Assembly (NCBI GenBank): GCA_028564675.1
Contig: JAOVVO010000370.1
Span: forward strand, 16,008 to 80,007
Source of the DNA: Onchocerca lupi
Taxonomy: Eukaryota > Nematoda > Chromadorea > Rhabditida > Onchocercidae
Direction: 5' to 3'
DNA length: 64,000 nucleotides
The notes under the pieces are model-generated. The model had not been told where the DNA came from and made no database searches. It was given only the letters and a program-made list of their open reading frames with translations. Each line of letters opens with the position of its first letter. The stretch's first letter is position 1. Both the position numbers and the translations under genes were made by a program. Shown in pieces: positions 1 to 14,100 of the stretch.

Positions 1-1522
1 TTGTTCCAATCTTAGCTTCCTTCATTTCACCAGGCGTCAAAAAAAAAAAAAAAAAGGAAAAGAAAACGAAGTGCAATTAGAAAAAAATCATTTCAGGACA
101 AACTTGATTTTCAGGTAACATGCTGAAAGAAAAATGAAAAATAAAATCTAAGCAATATTAGTATAAAATTATTTGCATGTTTGTGTATAAGATATGTAAA
201 TGCATATTATACATATCATTAAAGAATTTCGACAGATGGATGAAGAAGGCAGGAATATAAATTTGATGATATATTTATTACTAACGACCACACATAATTA
301 ACATTGAAAAGAAATGTTGAACGCAATGGATAAGTTTCTTTTTTTTCTTTTCTTTTTATGCTGCATGCTGTTTTCTACATAAAATCGCAGGGAAAAATGT
401 TGGAAGTGTTATTAGGCACCTGTTCGCTGATACACCCACTAAAATTATCAACACCATACTTTGGATGAGAGGAAATGCAAGTGAACTAGCGAGCAGGATG
501 TTGCTGAATTTCACTCTGATAAGCTGAAAACAATGTATGTTTTGTTGCGAGAGCTAATCGGTTTATTTACTAAATAATATTCATCGTACTTAACTAACAA
601 GCAAGATGATATTTTGCTAGAAGTTTCTTTTTTGACGAACATTTAATTCTGGTCAATTTCTATCTGCACATCGTAGTTGCCTTTTCAGCAATTATATTTA
701 CATATATTAATCTTTCGAAAAGTGCGAAGGTTCATTATTCTTATAGGTTGGGAAAAAAATAATCTTATTGGTTCAAGTTTTTTTCCTTGATCAATTATAA
801 TCCATCTTGATCGTTTATTACACGCTGAGGATATAAAGTGGTTGTTGCTCTCGTTGCTTCTTGTAAAATTGTTTCTTTCTTGCTGTTCTGTTTTAAAATT
901 TAAAACGTTTAAATAAAAGTTTCAACATTTTGAATTTCAAATTTGAAATCATTATCTAATTTGATTTAGAATAGACCATATCAGTATGTTTCCTATGCAT
1001 CAATTAAAACAAAATAAATGAGTCAGGAATCTTGAAGATTTGTAAAATGAATGAACTTATTTGAATTATCTTTAGATCCATTTCTTTGATAAAATCGTTT
1101 AATTGCATGCTTTGATTGTTAGTATATTGTTATAGCTTATTGAAATGTGAGCATCTTAAAAGTTTATTTTATCAGATGATATTTGATATAGCTGTTTGAG
1201 GAACTGCAAAGTATATTCTATATCCTTGTCTTTCAATCATTCTTAGCTAAAAAGAATTCATTCTAGATTATCTTTATCTTTTTTTATTTTCATTCGTTCC
1301 GAATATTTTGCAAAAATAGCGATTTTGAAAAATATTCTCAGTTTTCAACAAACAAATCAATGATTCTAAGATTTTTCTTATAATGAACAGAAGATCAATG
1401 TCAAGTTACATATTTATTGCCATATTTTCTAACTGATTGCTAATTTGACAGATTCGCTTTTTGCCAAATAAGTTTGTCACAAATCTATTCGAAAGTTAAA
1501 AAAAAAAAAGGGATTTGTTTGC

Positions 1523-1589
1523 ATGTGTGTTGTGTGTATGCATGCATGCATGTATATATGTGTGTATGTGTATGTGTGTGTGTATGTTT

Positions 1590-1654
<65 letters not shown>
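1523..1654. repeat. (TG)n microsatellite
   Basis: Alternating TG/TATG sequence that becomes a pure TG run of about 30 units from roughly 1595 to 1654. It opens frames on both strands (poly Cys-Val or His-Thr), which are artefacts of the repeat. The leading part is impure (TGTATG, GCATGCATGCATG), as in an ageing microsatellite. Confidence 0.97.
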
Positions 1655-1656
<2 letters not shown>

Positions 1657-4534
1657 CGGGAAAGCACGGCACAATGAAATAAATAAGCTAAAAATATTTT
1701 CCAACAATGCAACAGGCGGACTCGACGGTGATGTATACCTCTCAATGTCATGTTGTTAAAGCAATAATATATCGCATGTTAATATTCGACGATACTGTTC
1801 TTTCAATCCTCAACCAACACTCGCTGGCATATTGTCAATCCATCAATTCCTAGGATCGTCCTTTACTTCAGACTTTTTCTATCAATTTATCCTTTAATTT
1901 CATCATCACTGAATCGTAGACTAATTATCTCAAACATTACTCTCTCATTAAATTAATTAAACTTAATGTTGACTCAAATTTGAATTTTTTTGCTTCCTTT
2001 TATTACTATTTTTAAGTTCGAAAAATGATCCAAAATTATGCAATATATCAAAATTTTGCAATATATCAAAATTTAGCAAATTTCAACCATTTTTAGATAA
2101 TTCTGAATCTCGCTTATCTACTTAATCCATCCAAAAGTTAAATTGTTGATAGCTTCAAACAAACTATCAGTACTACTTATCATTTCTGAAAATGAAAGAC
2201 GGAGTGTCTCTCAATGAGGGACACATCATGAATTTGCGAATCACTGATAATCGTTAGCTAAGAGAATTTCAGTATTGAAGGTTGCTTGTGAGATTTTCCC
2301 CATTTTTATAAGAATCCTATAAATAATCCAGTTTACCCTTTATTTGTTGTGAAGAATGCTGATGGATTCGAGAATTTTGACATTCATTTTATACATGGAA
2401 GGAAGGCAAGAAATGAGAAGCGGAAACAGATATAGAAATAGATATACTTCATATCTTCAACCAGTGAAATGCGAATTGTTTTAATACAATTCGATTAGTC
2501 TTTTTTTTTTTAATTCAGCATCAAGGGTGATAAGATGGAGAATGATTTCCAGGCATGTACATGCAAATTGTATATTTTTTTCGGCGTATAACTAATAAAA
2601 ACAGCGAAATATGCTCGTTTCAAATGAGTGAATTTCAAGGATCAGGACGATGGCAATAATGATAAATGAAGAGGCAGGAAGTGATGGAAAGGAAACTTGG
2701 CAGGCAATAAAAATTTTTGTGGGTTTGAAATAGACACAATAGCCATCATTTCAAATCAAATTGCTTGTGCATCGTTTGAGTTGCTCTGCTAACTAGTAAA
2801 CTACTGCTAACAGAGATTTAGCGTTGTTTTTGAAATAATTTAAAAAAGAACTTCATCCGGAGTGAAGTAAACACATCCGTGGCGCATATTCAACGTTCAT
2901 CAGTGTTTGGGTATACTCACTTCTCTCTTCACACATCGTTTTCCAATTCTTCATTCGAAGCTTTTTTTGATCGCCAACAATTCAAATCAGTTGCATTTCT
3001 ATCATTTTCGTTGTTTCCGTAATGTCTGTCTTATTAGCTCGTATGTAAGCAACATGAGCGATCAGAAATTTCCTATAAATCTCGCGTGTTTAATATAGAA
3101 TCTACTGGCCATCTTTGACGTTGTTTATTTCGAACGCTTCAAAATTTCTGATAGACTAGAGATGACGATTTTGAAAGCAACAAAATTTATAGAAAAACCG
3201 ACCAAGCTCAGGTTCTATGATTTTTGAAAGTCAAACTAATTGATTATAAATGATGAGAGATTTCTTAGATGAGACTAAAAAAATCAGGAACAACGAATCT
3301 TATTAGAGCTTGATTTTTAAACTAACAACATACTCTATTTTCAACTTTGATGTTCTCTTCGCGAAGTACAACACCATAGACCAAATATAAGGTTAATTTG
3401 AGATAAAATTTGAACTTCAGGAAGCTCGTTTTTCATCATCCTTTCACTTATTCAGAAATTCCAGGAATCGAAAGATAAATAGGACGGAATATTAAAAGAA
3501 CAAAAAAGGATTAAAGGAATGACTGCTAGTTATTTCGTTAGTGATATTACAAAAATATGGAATGGGACATGCATATTAAAATGATATAAAGTTTATCTCT
3601 TAAAGCAATATTATTTTTTATTATATTGGTATTTAGTTCGACAAAACAATATTCGATTCCATTAATTGTTCGAAATTTTTGGTTGAAATTGCTTGCTCTT
3701 TTTACCAAATTTCAAACTTCAAGATATTATAATTACTAATTTTGCGATTCGTGAAAAATTTATGCGCAATTCATGAATCTTAAGCTAACAATAAAAAAAT
3801 TTTGAAAAATTTGGAGGAATTTTGTGTGCCTCGCATTCATATTATGGCGTTCATGAATCCGTTTAGAAAAAAAATTTCTCGAATACTACGAATTTTGATT
3901 AACGATTGCAGAAGGATTTGTTTTTTGAAGTGTTCTTTTTCGAACACAAATATAATTGCTATCTCTTCACTTCAAATCAATTTTTGTTCATTCTGAATGT
4001 GAAATATGCAGAATGATGAACGAATCTTAATGGACTACCATTGTTACTGTTTCATATCATATTCTCTTGTTACTGCATTTTTAAGATTTCCATCTGAAAA
4101 GTTAGTTATGAACATTTTGTCATAAATAGATGTAAAACTATTACCAATAACTCAGTTATTGAAATTACAAGAACTTATTCCATTACAGATGTAGAAAATG
4201 CGAAACTTATAACACTCATTCCTGCTACTATCTTCAGCAATAACTTTGCTAACTTATCTTAATTATCTTTACTAAAAAATTCAATCAATTCCACTTAGAA
4301 TTCTGAAACGAGTAGAGATTTAGTTATACTTAAAAAAAATAAAGTATTTGATGCATCAAAAGTTTCAAACATTCTTGATATCCTTATCCAAAATATTATC
4401 TTTTTAGTACAGGGAAACGCATTTTATCACTCGTTTCGAGGCGTTGCATTTTTTATGATTAAAAAATATTGCTATTAACTGGTCTAAATTTGCAAGTCCA
4501 AAATTTGGATCGCTCAGTTTTCTTTCAAAAGAAC

Positions 4535-4538
<4 letters not shown>

Positions 4539-4571
<33 letters not shown>
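4539..4571. repeat. Poly-A tract (33 A)
   Basis: Uninterrupted run of 33 A in intergenic DNA. No coding remnant was recognised beside it, so it is not clearly a retrocopy tail. The window has several other long homopolymers, so this may simply be a slippage-prone tract. Confidence 0.95.
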
Positions 4572-4573
<2 letters not shown>

Positions 4574-5120
4574 GAAAACAGCAAAAGTGAGTTTTTGCGC
4601 TCGTTTTTATCATTTCAAAGAAGGAAATCTTTCCGTGCATTATATTTTGAATATTTCGTTGAATTGAAGCATAATCTCATTGCTTTGATTGGGATGATCC
4701 ATTATTTGTGATATTCGGATCGAATCTTTGCAATATATTGATTTTTCCACTCACTGGAGAAAATTTTTTGTTTGTCGCGAAGAAAGCATTCATTCCATCA
4801 AGTGAAGCTTGATGAGCTGTAGCGAGCTGAAAATTGAACATTGGATTTTTTGTTGAAAAAGATCTTTCTTACAATTAAACTACAATATGCTTTCTTCATC
4901 TTTGTCACTTTAAATGCAGATTATTTATCTCAAGTGAATGTTATATAGATACCATATTGTTTTGATTCTATGAAACATTTTTGATATTAGAGAAAGTTGC
5001 AAAAAAAGAGAAAAGATATAATTGCAGAAAGAAGAGACTTCATAATTGCTCGTTAGGAATATAGAAAAAAAACGACACAAAGTAGTTGTCGCTATCTGAA
5101 GATTTCAAATATTACTGATT

Positions 5121-5128
5121 TGCTCCAG
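5121..5128 (+). promoter_or_regulatory. Likely spliced-leader acceptor of the RKxS-repeat gene
   Basis: TGCTCCAG lies two bases upstream of the ATG at 5131, with no upstream exon that would donate to it in frame. A 3' splice site immediately before a start codon is the usual sign of spliced-leader trans-splicing in nematodes. A short cis-spliced 5' UTR exon cannot be excluded. Confidence 0.4.
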
Positions 5129-5130
5129 GA

Positions 5131-8100
5131 ATGGCGGAAGTAGAAATTGGAGGAACAATCGAGTGAGTTAATTTGTAAATCATTCTCACCGTACTTTTTT
5201 AATGCTTTGAATATTATGAGGAATGAATATGCATATCAGCATTTTCAGATTCGTCAATTAAATCTTTCTAATATTTCGATTCAAAAGAACAATCACATGA
5301 ACTCTCTTTGTTCATTGAAATAACTGCTTATTTAAAATGCTTAATGAGGGTGGAATTGTTATTGCAACTATAAACCATACATTGACATAGTTATAGGATA
5401 GATGATATAGAAACGAAAGAAATCCAAATTAAAGTTAAGGAAGACGATACCGCTCTCGATGATGAACTAGAGTCTGCTGGAAATTCTCAGGTTGCTACTG
5501 ATACCATCGTTAATGAAGTAGATGAACCGAAGAACGCTGAGCTAATTAATGTATAAGTGTTTTGTTTGATGAAGAGATGTTTAAAATAAATAAATGACAA
5601 TTAAAGAGGTCAAGTTGCATTGTGAAAACTTAGTTGGTTTCTGATTCTGGAATCAAAAATTCTACCAATAATTTCGCTTTTATCATAAAGTAATCCGAAT
5701 GTTAAACTTCATAGAAATGCAAAAATTCGAAGGAAATGCTGCAGTGATAAAGGATTTTGCAGGAAAAAAAGAACAATTAACTCGAGTTTAAAAATTAATT
5801 TAGATAGATGAGATGGAAGGACAACCGGAAGAAAATAATGAAATAAGCGTTGTTAAAGCAATGGAGCAAGCTGTAGAAAGGATCGAAGCTGAAGATGAAC
5901 CTAAAGAAATTGGTATGGATATCATACCATCTAATGATTATTCATTGAAAATTTTTCTTTCTCAGTTTGTAATTTCATTCCGAGTAGTACTGATATTTGA
6001 AATAAAAATATGATGAGAAATGAAAAACTGCAAAATCCAACTCAATTAACTATTAGTATCAAATTTGTGCTATAATTTTTCGATTTTTTGGTAAGAAATG
6101 ACCCAAAAGAATAGTTTATGATTCTGGCCTGATGTGTTGCGATTGAACTAACTTTTAAGTTCATTTCATTTAAGATAGTTTTTCTAGTTATTAAGATCAT
6201 TTTGGCTTCTTGAAACTTCTTTTGAAATTTCAATTTTCTAATTTATTTTAGATGAAGCAGAAACTGAGGAAGAAAAGTTAACGCAGGCAATGGGAGAAGA
6301 AGCAGTGGAAGAGCAAGTAGTTGAGGATAGGACTGAGGATCAGGTATTACTTATATTTATTCAATAGCTTTTCTCTATCCGGCACTCAAAAAAAAAAGTT
6401 GATATGAGCTACGAACGATCATTAGTTAATTTTTATTTTAAATCATTTTTAAATACTTCCCCAGTGTTTTCTACGGCATCTGTCTTATGACAACTGGATT
6501 TTGCGTCTACTTATTACTCTCATTTATTATCTTCATTACAATCTTTAAAAACAAGCACCAAATAAATTTATAACAAGAAAGCCAAAAAATAATTAGTAGT
6601 AGACATGAAAGATCTGAGGATAGATGATGATTCATTGTGGTTATTGTTTGCAAGAAATAAAAACAAAAATTTAAAATGAGATTTCAAATTATTATCTTAT
6701 CTTAGCAGAATCTGATATTATTTAATCCCCAATATTGAAAGAAAATGAAAAGAGAAATTTGAAAGACGTTGGAGTTTTTCAGTGGTGCAGTCTTCAGTTC
6801 AAGTAAATGTGCAATTTATTTTTCATATTTTATGCATATTCTTCATTCTCTAAATGTGTATGTTGGAAATGAAGCAGTTCATATCGTATTTTCAACATAC
6901 ACGAACATGTCGTAGTTTTAAAGTTCAATTCGCGCGACCTGATACTTTCAATCTTTCAAAATCTTATTGAAAACCACCCCCAAAAGCACTAATATAGTGC
7001 TTTTGGGGGTGGTATTATAATTATGAAGGTTGGGTAAAATCCAAGCAAAAAAAAAATCAAATAAATTTGTTTGTATATATATATATATATATTTTAAAAC
7101 TTATACGACACCTTTTTCATTTCCGACTTTTGTTAAGCAAATTTTTTTCTTCCCAATAATTTTTTGCATCATCAAATGCTAATTTTTTTCAAACGAACTA
7201 GTTTTTGCTATCAGTTTGCTCACTTGTACCTTTAAATTAGTGGTACTGGTCTTGATCTTATCAAAATGCTCTTTTTATATTTTGTTTTATCATTCCACTA
7301 ATCCACGCGACATCTATTTATCACAAGTTGCATATAAGTTTATAAGACTAAGATATATTGTTGTCCATTACTGTCTCAGCATACACAGTATTAACATCAA
7401 TTTTTTTTTTCTTTATCAACTCTTATTACTACATCAATATTTTCATTGCTCAATTCCCATTCTCTTACTCATTTTTGCATTTTAGAATAACCACTGGAAT
7501 AATCCAGAATATGCATAAATAAATAAAACATATTATATAAGAAATTTTAAAAGGATTGTAAATAGATTTTCTTAAAAATTAAAAGTTAATTATTGCTTTT
7601 TTCTAAAAATTATTTCTTCAATTGTTTTAATCGGTAAACAATCTATGGTTCCTTCATTAAGAATCATCACGTTTGAAGCTTTTTATGCTTTGCTAATCAT
7701 TGATCGAGAATCTCTTTCCTCTGAACGATATTTCCAAACTGGCAATCTCGAAATTGCTATTATAAAAAATTGAATTACATCAAGAAGTGTAGATATGTTG
7801 ATATCTGAGATCTGTCGATATGATGCATAATATGTGATAAACAACTGACGTGTTTTTTCCGAAATGTCACCCCATTCAGTGTTATTTTTGCCAAAAAGTT
7901 TGTTTTACTGGACTGATAAATTTCTCCCAACTTTTCCATCAATCATTCTGGATGAAGCATAAGTGAATAGCAACTATTGTTTTGTTTTCTCATATTTTGT
8001 AATACAAATGTATTGCAGACAACGAATTGCATGTCAGTTGTTTTGCGCCAATAAATCGAAGTTGCAACTTTAGATTTGATCTTTGCAAATAATCCATAGC

Positions 8101-11100
8101 ATTGCAAATTATGTAAATTCATAAGTAGAGAAGATTCCAAACAAGTATTTTTTAAAGTATGTGCTTCAAGTGTGCAATTTTTGTTCAAAAATTTTAATAA
8201 CTCATAAGTTGATGGTTATTAAGAACATCATTCTATATAACAAATAATTGTTCAAATAATGCTCAATGTAAAATCAATTACATTTCTATTTCATTATAAA
8301 AAGTAAGAATTGAAATTTTTTGGTAAAGTACTGAGAACTGATTCTAAATTTGGGATTGTGAAGGAAGGAAACAATAAATTGAATTCTGTCATTCCATCCA
8401 TGGTTACAATTATTCTCTTTCTTACTTGTCAAATATTTCAACGATCATTTTAATCTGTATTTCATGTTATTGCAGGTACCTGATATCACCGGTACGGATA
8501 ATGCAGATGTGATGGCTACTTCGATGGATAGTATTGAAGAACTTCCAAATAGTGACGAGGTTCAATTTTTTTTTATTATTTCCAGTTAATCTTCTGTATC
8601 ATCATCCTTTTTTTCTCTAATTTCCCAAACTTCATTAATCAAAAAGATGTATTAGTATCATGGTCTTCCGTCATAACTTATGATTTCTCAATGATCAGAA
8701 TCACCAGGGTAGCATTTTCATGTCTATATCACTCAAACAGACAATATTCAATCAATATTTAATATTGTCCTTGTTCATGCTATTCATAAATAAGATCTCT
8801 TAAATGAACTTATCTATCTCATCCTGTACAGATAATGATGAGAGACTTGCAAATCGATGCCATTCAAATTTTCAAAATTCATTTCCAACAACTGCATCTG
8901 ATAACAGTTTACAGAGCAGTCTGGAAATTACACAACTCTCGCTCCTGTGGTTTCTGATATTACTTTTTTGCGAAATGGCTTAGTAGATGCGGTATTTTTG
9001 CAGAACTATTTATTACGAATGCCATCCAACTGATCTGAAAAAAAGTAACAAAAAAATCGGGATAATTGATATTTTATCTTATTACTCATTTTTAATATAA
9101 ACTTCTACAAAAAATATCGATGTCTATCTTCGCTTTTTTTTTATCTTTTTTCTACATAACAATTATTTTCTCTCCATCGACACTTTTTTTACCTATTTAT
9201 CTTTTTTTTTCGAGAAAAAGCGTGATTCATGAAAGTAGTAGGTTCTGCGGTCAAAAACTTGCTCATCATTGGATAGTCAAGAATAATATTTCAATGACAT
9301 TGAGAATAGAGATGGAAACATTCTGAAAATATTTGTCTATCACTGTGCATACATAGCTAAATAAAAAATTACAAGACAGCACTGATAACTGATAACTCTG
9401 AAGAATGCCCTAGAGGTTTCTTGATTTCATCTAAAAAATTTAATGTGAGGTAAAGGAAAAACTGCCAGAAGAAATAAGAATTTGTTTTTATCAAAAATAA
9501 TTATTGGCTTCTTCTCTTCCATTCCTTCCCTATTTTACATAACTGTTTTCTGATTGGTCGTTCGTTCAGGGAAGGTGGTAGTTTCTCTTTTAAAAAAATA
9601 GTGAAATATTTCAAATTGAAATTGAATTTCGGTTCATTTATTGATGATACGGAGAAGATATGTCGTAAAAATACGTTAATGGTTAAAATATTTGGCGTCA
9701 TTTCGCTTTTTTCAACAAAGATTCAATGACAGAGTTTGAATCCTGAAAGATTCTATAATGGAAATCTTTGATCTTTTTTTGAAGTGCCAATCAAACAATA
9801 AGGACTCAAGCGATATTTGAAAATGCAACTGCAAATTTAAAATGAAGTGCACGTTGCATTACGAACTGCATGGCATTGTTTTCAGCAAGCCATAGAAACA
9901 TCGGCACTTGCAGAACAAGAAGCCGAACCACCGGTCGAACCAGAAATTGACAATGTAGAGGTTAAATCGACTACGAAAGCAGAAGCATTATTAGAGGAAG
10001 AAAAAACAGCTGTGGATGTTGAAGTTGAAACATCTAACGGATTTAAAGAAATTGAAACTGTACTAGAGGACGAAGCGCCACCGGCAGAAGAAGTAACAGC
10101 TGTTAGTGTTGAATCACTTCAGAAAGATGACGAGACTAAAGAGGTACCATCAGAACAGAAGCTTGATGCTCTTGAAGCAAAATCTGAGGAACAAGAAAAT
10201 CAAGAACTGGTGGAAGAAACCCAACCAGAAGTGGAACAGACTCAGGACGAACTGATATCTGCAGAACCTGTTGAGATTACTGACTTCATGCAAGAGATTG
10301 TCGTTGAGCAGGTATCACTACTGTACAGAATTCATAATTGTGCGAAGTGAAGCGCTTCTGACACCTAACTTAATGCTTCGCGACATTTTAGCAATTTGGC
10401 TTTTATCATAAATTACTGAATCTTGAGTAATTCTGAATCAAGATTCCAGAAACTTCTCTATATCCGGAGCTTTTATACCTCAACTATCAAGCCTCTTTGT
10501 TTCACAAAATAATTTCTTTATTAAGAAGTTTAATTCATACATAACTGTATCATAAAATACTAATTTTCCTCTAATACTGTATTTTCTGAATAAGCCCATT
10601 ACGCTTGATTAATGCTTAATGTTGAATGAAACTAACTGAAATACATTTCTTCTCATAAATACAGAATATTGGAAAAGAAAAGAAAAAAGATAATTTTCAT
10701 GTGTTGTGATATATGTCCAAGCTTTCCTCTGTTGAAGTAAAAAGCTATGAAAACATTAGCAAGCTTTGCAACAATAGAAAACAATGAAGAATAAGTAGGA
10801 ATTAATCTAAAATAAAGTTGCAGAGCCTGGGTGCGAATGAATCGGAAGCCGCTATCGAAGAATTTTCAGAAGAAGATGCAGAAGCGACAAATAAAGAAGA
10901 AGACGTAGATAACGAACAAAATGAGGCCGATAATGTAGAATCTTCGAACGAAGAGGAGCAGCCTAAAGTTCGGGCTAGCGAAACAGTTGAGATGATTGTG
11001 GAGGATGAGAAGAAGGAAGGTTGGCATTGGATGTTTTTGAAATATATTTTAAATTTAGTCATTTAACAGAACATCTGGCTACGTCACGCCATAGAATCCC

Positions 11101-14100
11101 AGCTATTGAATTATCTCATATAATTTACTCGGTAGTTGGACCGTCCATGGTATCAATTCCTAGAACTTCAATGGTCAACATGGGCCAATATCTTCTAAAC
11201 TTGTTCAATATTATTTATTTCCTTCCTGTTTTGACATTATCCAAATTGCATTTTGAAGTCAAAAGTTTTCATCAAATTCTGCATAGCACAAATTCAAAAT
11301 TAGTTTCATTCTTTCTTCTTTTATAACAAAAATTAGAAAATTTCTATTGCATAAATCTTCGATAACTTCATCGTTTTTTCTTAATACATTTCAATCACAT
11401 TGTTGAATTTATTTGCAATACAAAATTCTAATTTTATGAATGACTTCCAACTATATAATAATTTAGCATAGCCTGGTACCTAATATCTCTTGCTTATCAT
11501 GAAATTTATGATTCCTCCTTTATTTATCTGCATAGTTTGTAATGTTCCTTGCTGAACCGTTAGATTTTTTAATTTTTCGCTCATGAATTATATAAAATCA
11601 TTTTCAAAACTGCTTATTTTCGATTCCTAGTCGTTTTATCCCGAAATTCTGAACATATCTTGCCTATAGCAGGATTTTGCGACATTAGCTTATTGCAATT
11701 GAAAATGCTGAATAGGATGAAAGTAACACGGAGTACTATCACTCTGCCGTACATAATCCAAAACAGTGTAGGGTAAAGATGAATGTTTTAATAAAAATAT
11801 GCAAATTTCAGAAGAAAACAATTTTACATCAGTTTTACAATTAGAAGAAAAATCAGAAGCAAGCCGAAGCGATGGACACAAGTAGGTCAACTTCATCATA
11901 ATAGATCTTTCAATTTTGCGTTTCTGCTCAACCATCCCATATTTAGCATTCTTTTTCAATATCTTTCATGCTTAATAGAATTTTGATTTCACGAATTACT
12001 TATTTGCAATTTCAATTATATCATTTTAAATAAGAATATGGCATGAAAGTTTTTTGTTTTCATCTTCTTTCTGAAATATTTTTTTATAAACTAATTGCGT
12101 TAGTTTAATAATTTGTTTGCTTAGTTTACAAAATGAATTATTTGAGTTCTCGTTCGTCAAACTCAAAATACGAAGAAACAATTGATGCAGAACTGGCGAT
12201 GCCACTTACAAAACAGGAATTTGCATTCGATGAAGAGAAACCATCAAGAAAAAGTTCTGTTGTGGAAGGAAAAATTCCTTCACGTAAAACTTCAGCAATG
12301 GAAGAAGTATCTTCAAGAAAAGTTTCTGAAGCTCCTTCAAGAAAAGTTTCAACTATGGAAGGTAAAGCTTTATTTCGAACAGTGTTTGTTGTTGAAGATG
12401 AGGAACTTCCATTAAGAAAAGCTTCAGAAGTTACAGAAAAGAAAACGCCATCAAGGAAAACATCGACAGTACAAGAAGCAAAAGCACCATCCAGAAAAAC
12501 ATCAGAAGTCGAAGTTCCATCGCGAAAAACATCAGCTATCGAGGAAACAAAAGTCACTTCCAGGAAATCATCTTTAGTGCAAGAAAAAGCTCCGTCTCGA
12601 AAGATATCATTAGAAGTGGAAGAAAAGGCCCCATCACGAAAGATTTCAAAAATGGCAAGTCTCGAGGAAACAAATGAATCAGTGACAGGAAAAGCCAAGT
12701 TTGCATCTTTCATTCCTTGACTTTTTTTATTTTAAACCCGGAATTTCAGATTTCAAAATGCAATCCTTAAATCCAGCTTAATTCACTTTCCCAATTTGTT
12801 TTGAATAATTAATTTTCGAATTTCAAGTTTTAATAACTTTGCAAATTTTCTTCCAGCAATTTTCGCTCCTTTGAAAATGACTTGTTTACTTTTGAAGGAG
12901 GCTAATATGTAAAATAATTGTCCAAAATATTAAATTCGTGGTCCAATGCTCAATTTATTGAAGGCTTCGCATGTTGTCGTTAATTTATGCTTATTTTATT
13001 TCTTTATTAAACTGGCTGTGCTATGTTGCGCCGCTGGTTGGCATGGCCTGTTATTACTCTACTTATCATTATATTATAGTTAACAGAAAATGGACAGTGG
13101 CAAATTTAATTAAATGATGCGAACATTTCATTACTTTGTTTATCGGTATATATTTTAGAATTAAAGCAAATGATGCTACTGTTGAACCTGAAGTTGAAAC
13201 AGCCTTCGCAGAGCCTGAACCGGTTGCTGATGAAACTAAAGTTGAAGAGGGAGAAGCTGAAACTATGGTTGAAATACAAACTGAAGAATTGAAAAATGAG
13301 GTTTGATTCAAGTGGTAGAATCAAATTTTTTTAATGATTAATAAAATTTAGTGTAAAAAAATCTAAATTTGCCAGAAGAAACTTTGAACTTGACAGATAA
13401 CACATGTAAGAATATATTACAGATTCCCTTAGTAGACGCTGTTGATGAAGTGAAAAAGACACCTTTAGCAGAAGTAACCAACAAAGATCAGAAATATGCT
13501 ACCGTTAATGAAGTAAACTTTTATCAATAAAGAAAATAAGGTGGATAACTTTTTAAATCGATTGAAGTTTTTAAAATTGGAGCAATGAAATGTTGTACAA
13601 ACTGAGAGTGTACACTTTCCTGTATACTTTAATATTGACTTTAAAAAATCTTACATAAATTGCAGCAAGAATTTTTGCCATCCAGAAAATTCACATCTCC
13701 GCCAGGTAGGCATTCGCCATCACCGGTGAGAAAGCGTCAGGAGCGATCACCATCACCGGTGAGGAGAAATGCAACTTACAAGTCATATGATCAAGTATGT
13801 AATCGATCCTAATATTCCACATGATTTTATTTAATTTTGATGATTTTATTGATCTTCAAATGATTTGAATTGGTTTAGCTTCAACCTGATTCAAACAAAT
13901 CGAGTGATTTATTTAATTTTAGATAATTATGCTTATTAACAAATGCTATTTTACGAAACTTTATAAATTAAGATGATTGGTTTTTGTCGTCGGTTGTTAA
14001 AAATATGGAGTAGACCTTTTTTTTTTTTTTATCAATCGAATTTTTTCAACTTATGATAATATTCGACTTGAGGTATGAAAATTCTGCAAATAATTGAAAT

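Larger units (their letters stand above)
1..5122. other. Intergenic region, no gene recognised
   Basis: AT-rich non-coding sequence. The open frames here are short and lack splice-linked partners or recognisable domains. It holds a TG microsatellite, several poly-A/T tracts and a small local duplication near 2035-2080, where a CAATATATCAAAATTT-like unit occurs twice. It presumably includes the upstream control region of the gene starting at 5131, but no promoter element could be identified with confidence. Confidence 0.6.

Noticed and set aside
1474..1759. Overlapping small frames on both strands (poly Cys-Val, poly His-Thr)
   Set aside because: They are translations of the TG microsatellite.
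12138..12713. 191-codon open frame on the minus strand
   Set aside because: It is the reverse of the RKxS-repeat exon; the repetitive codon pattern keeps the opposite strand open. The plus strand has matching splice sites and phase.
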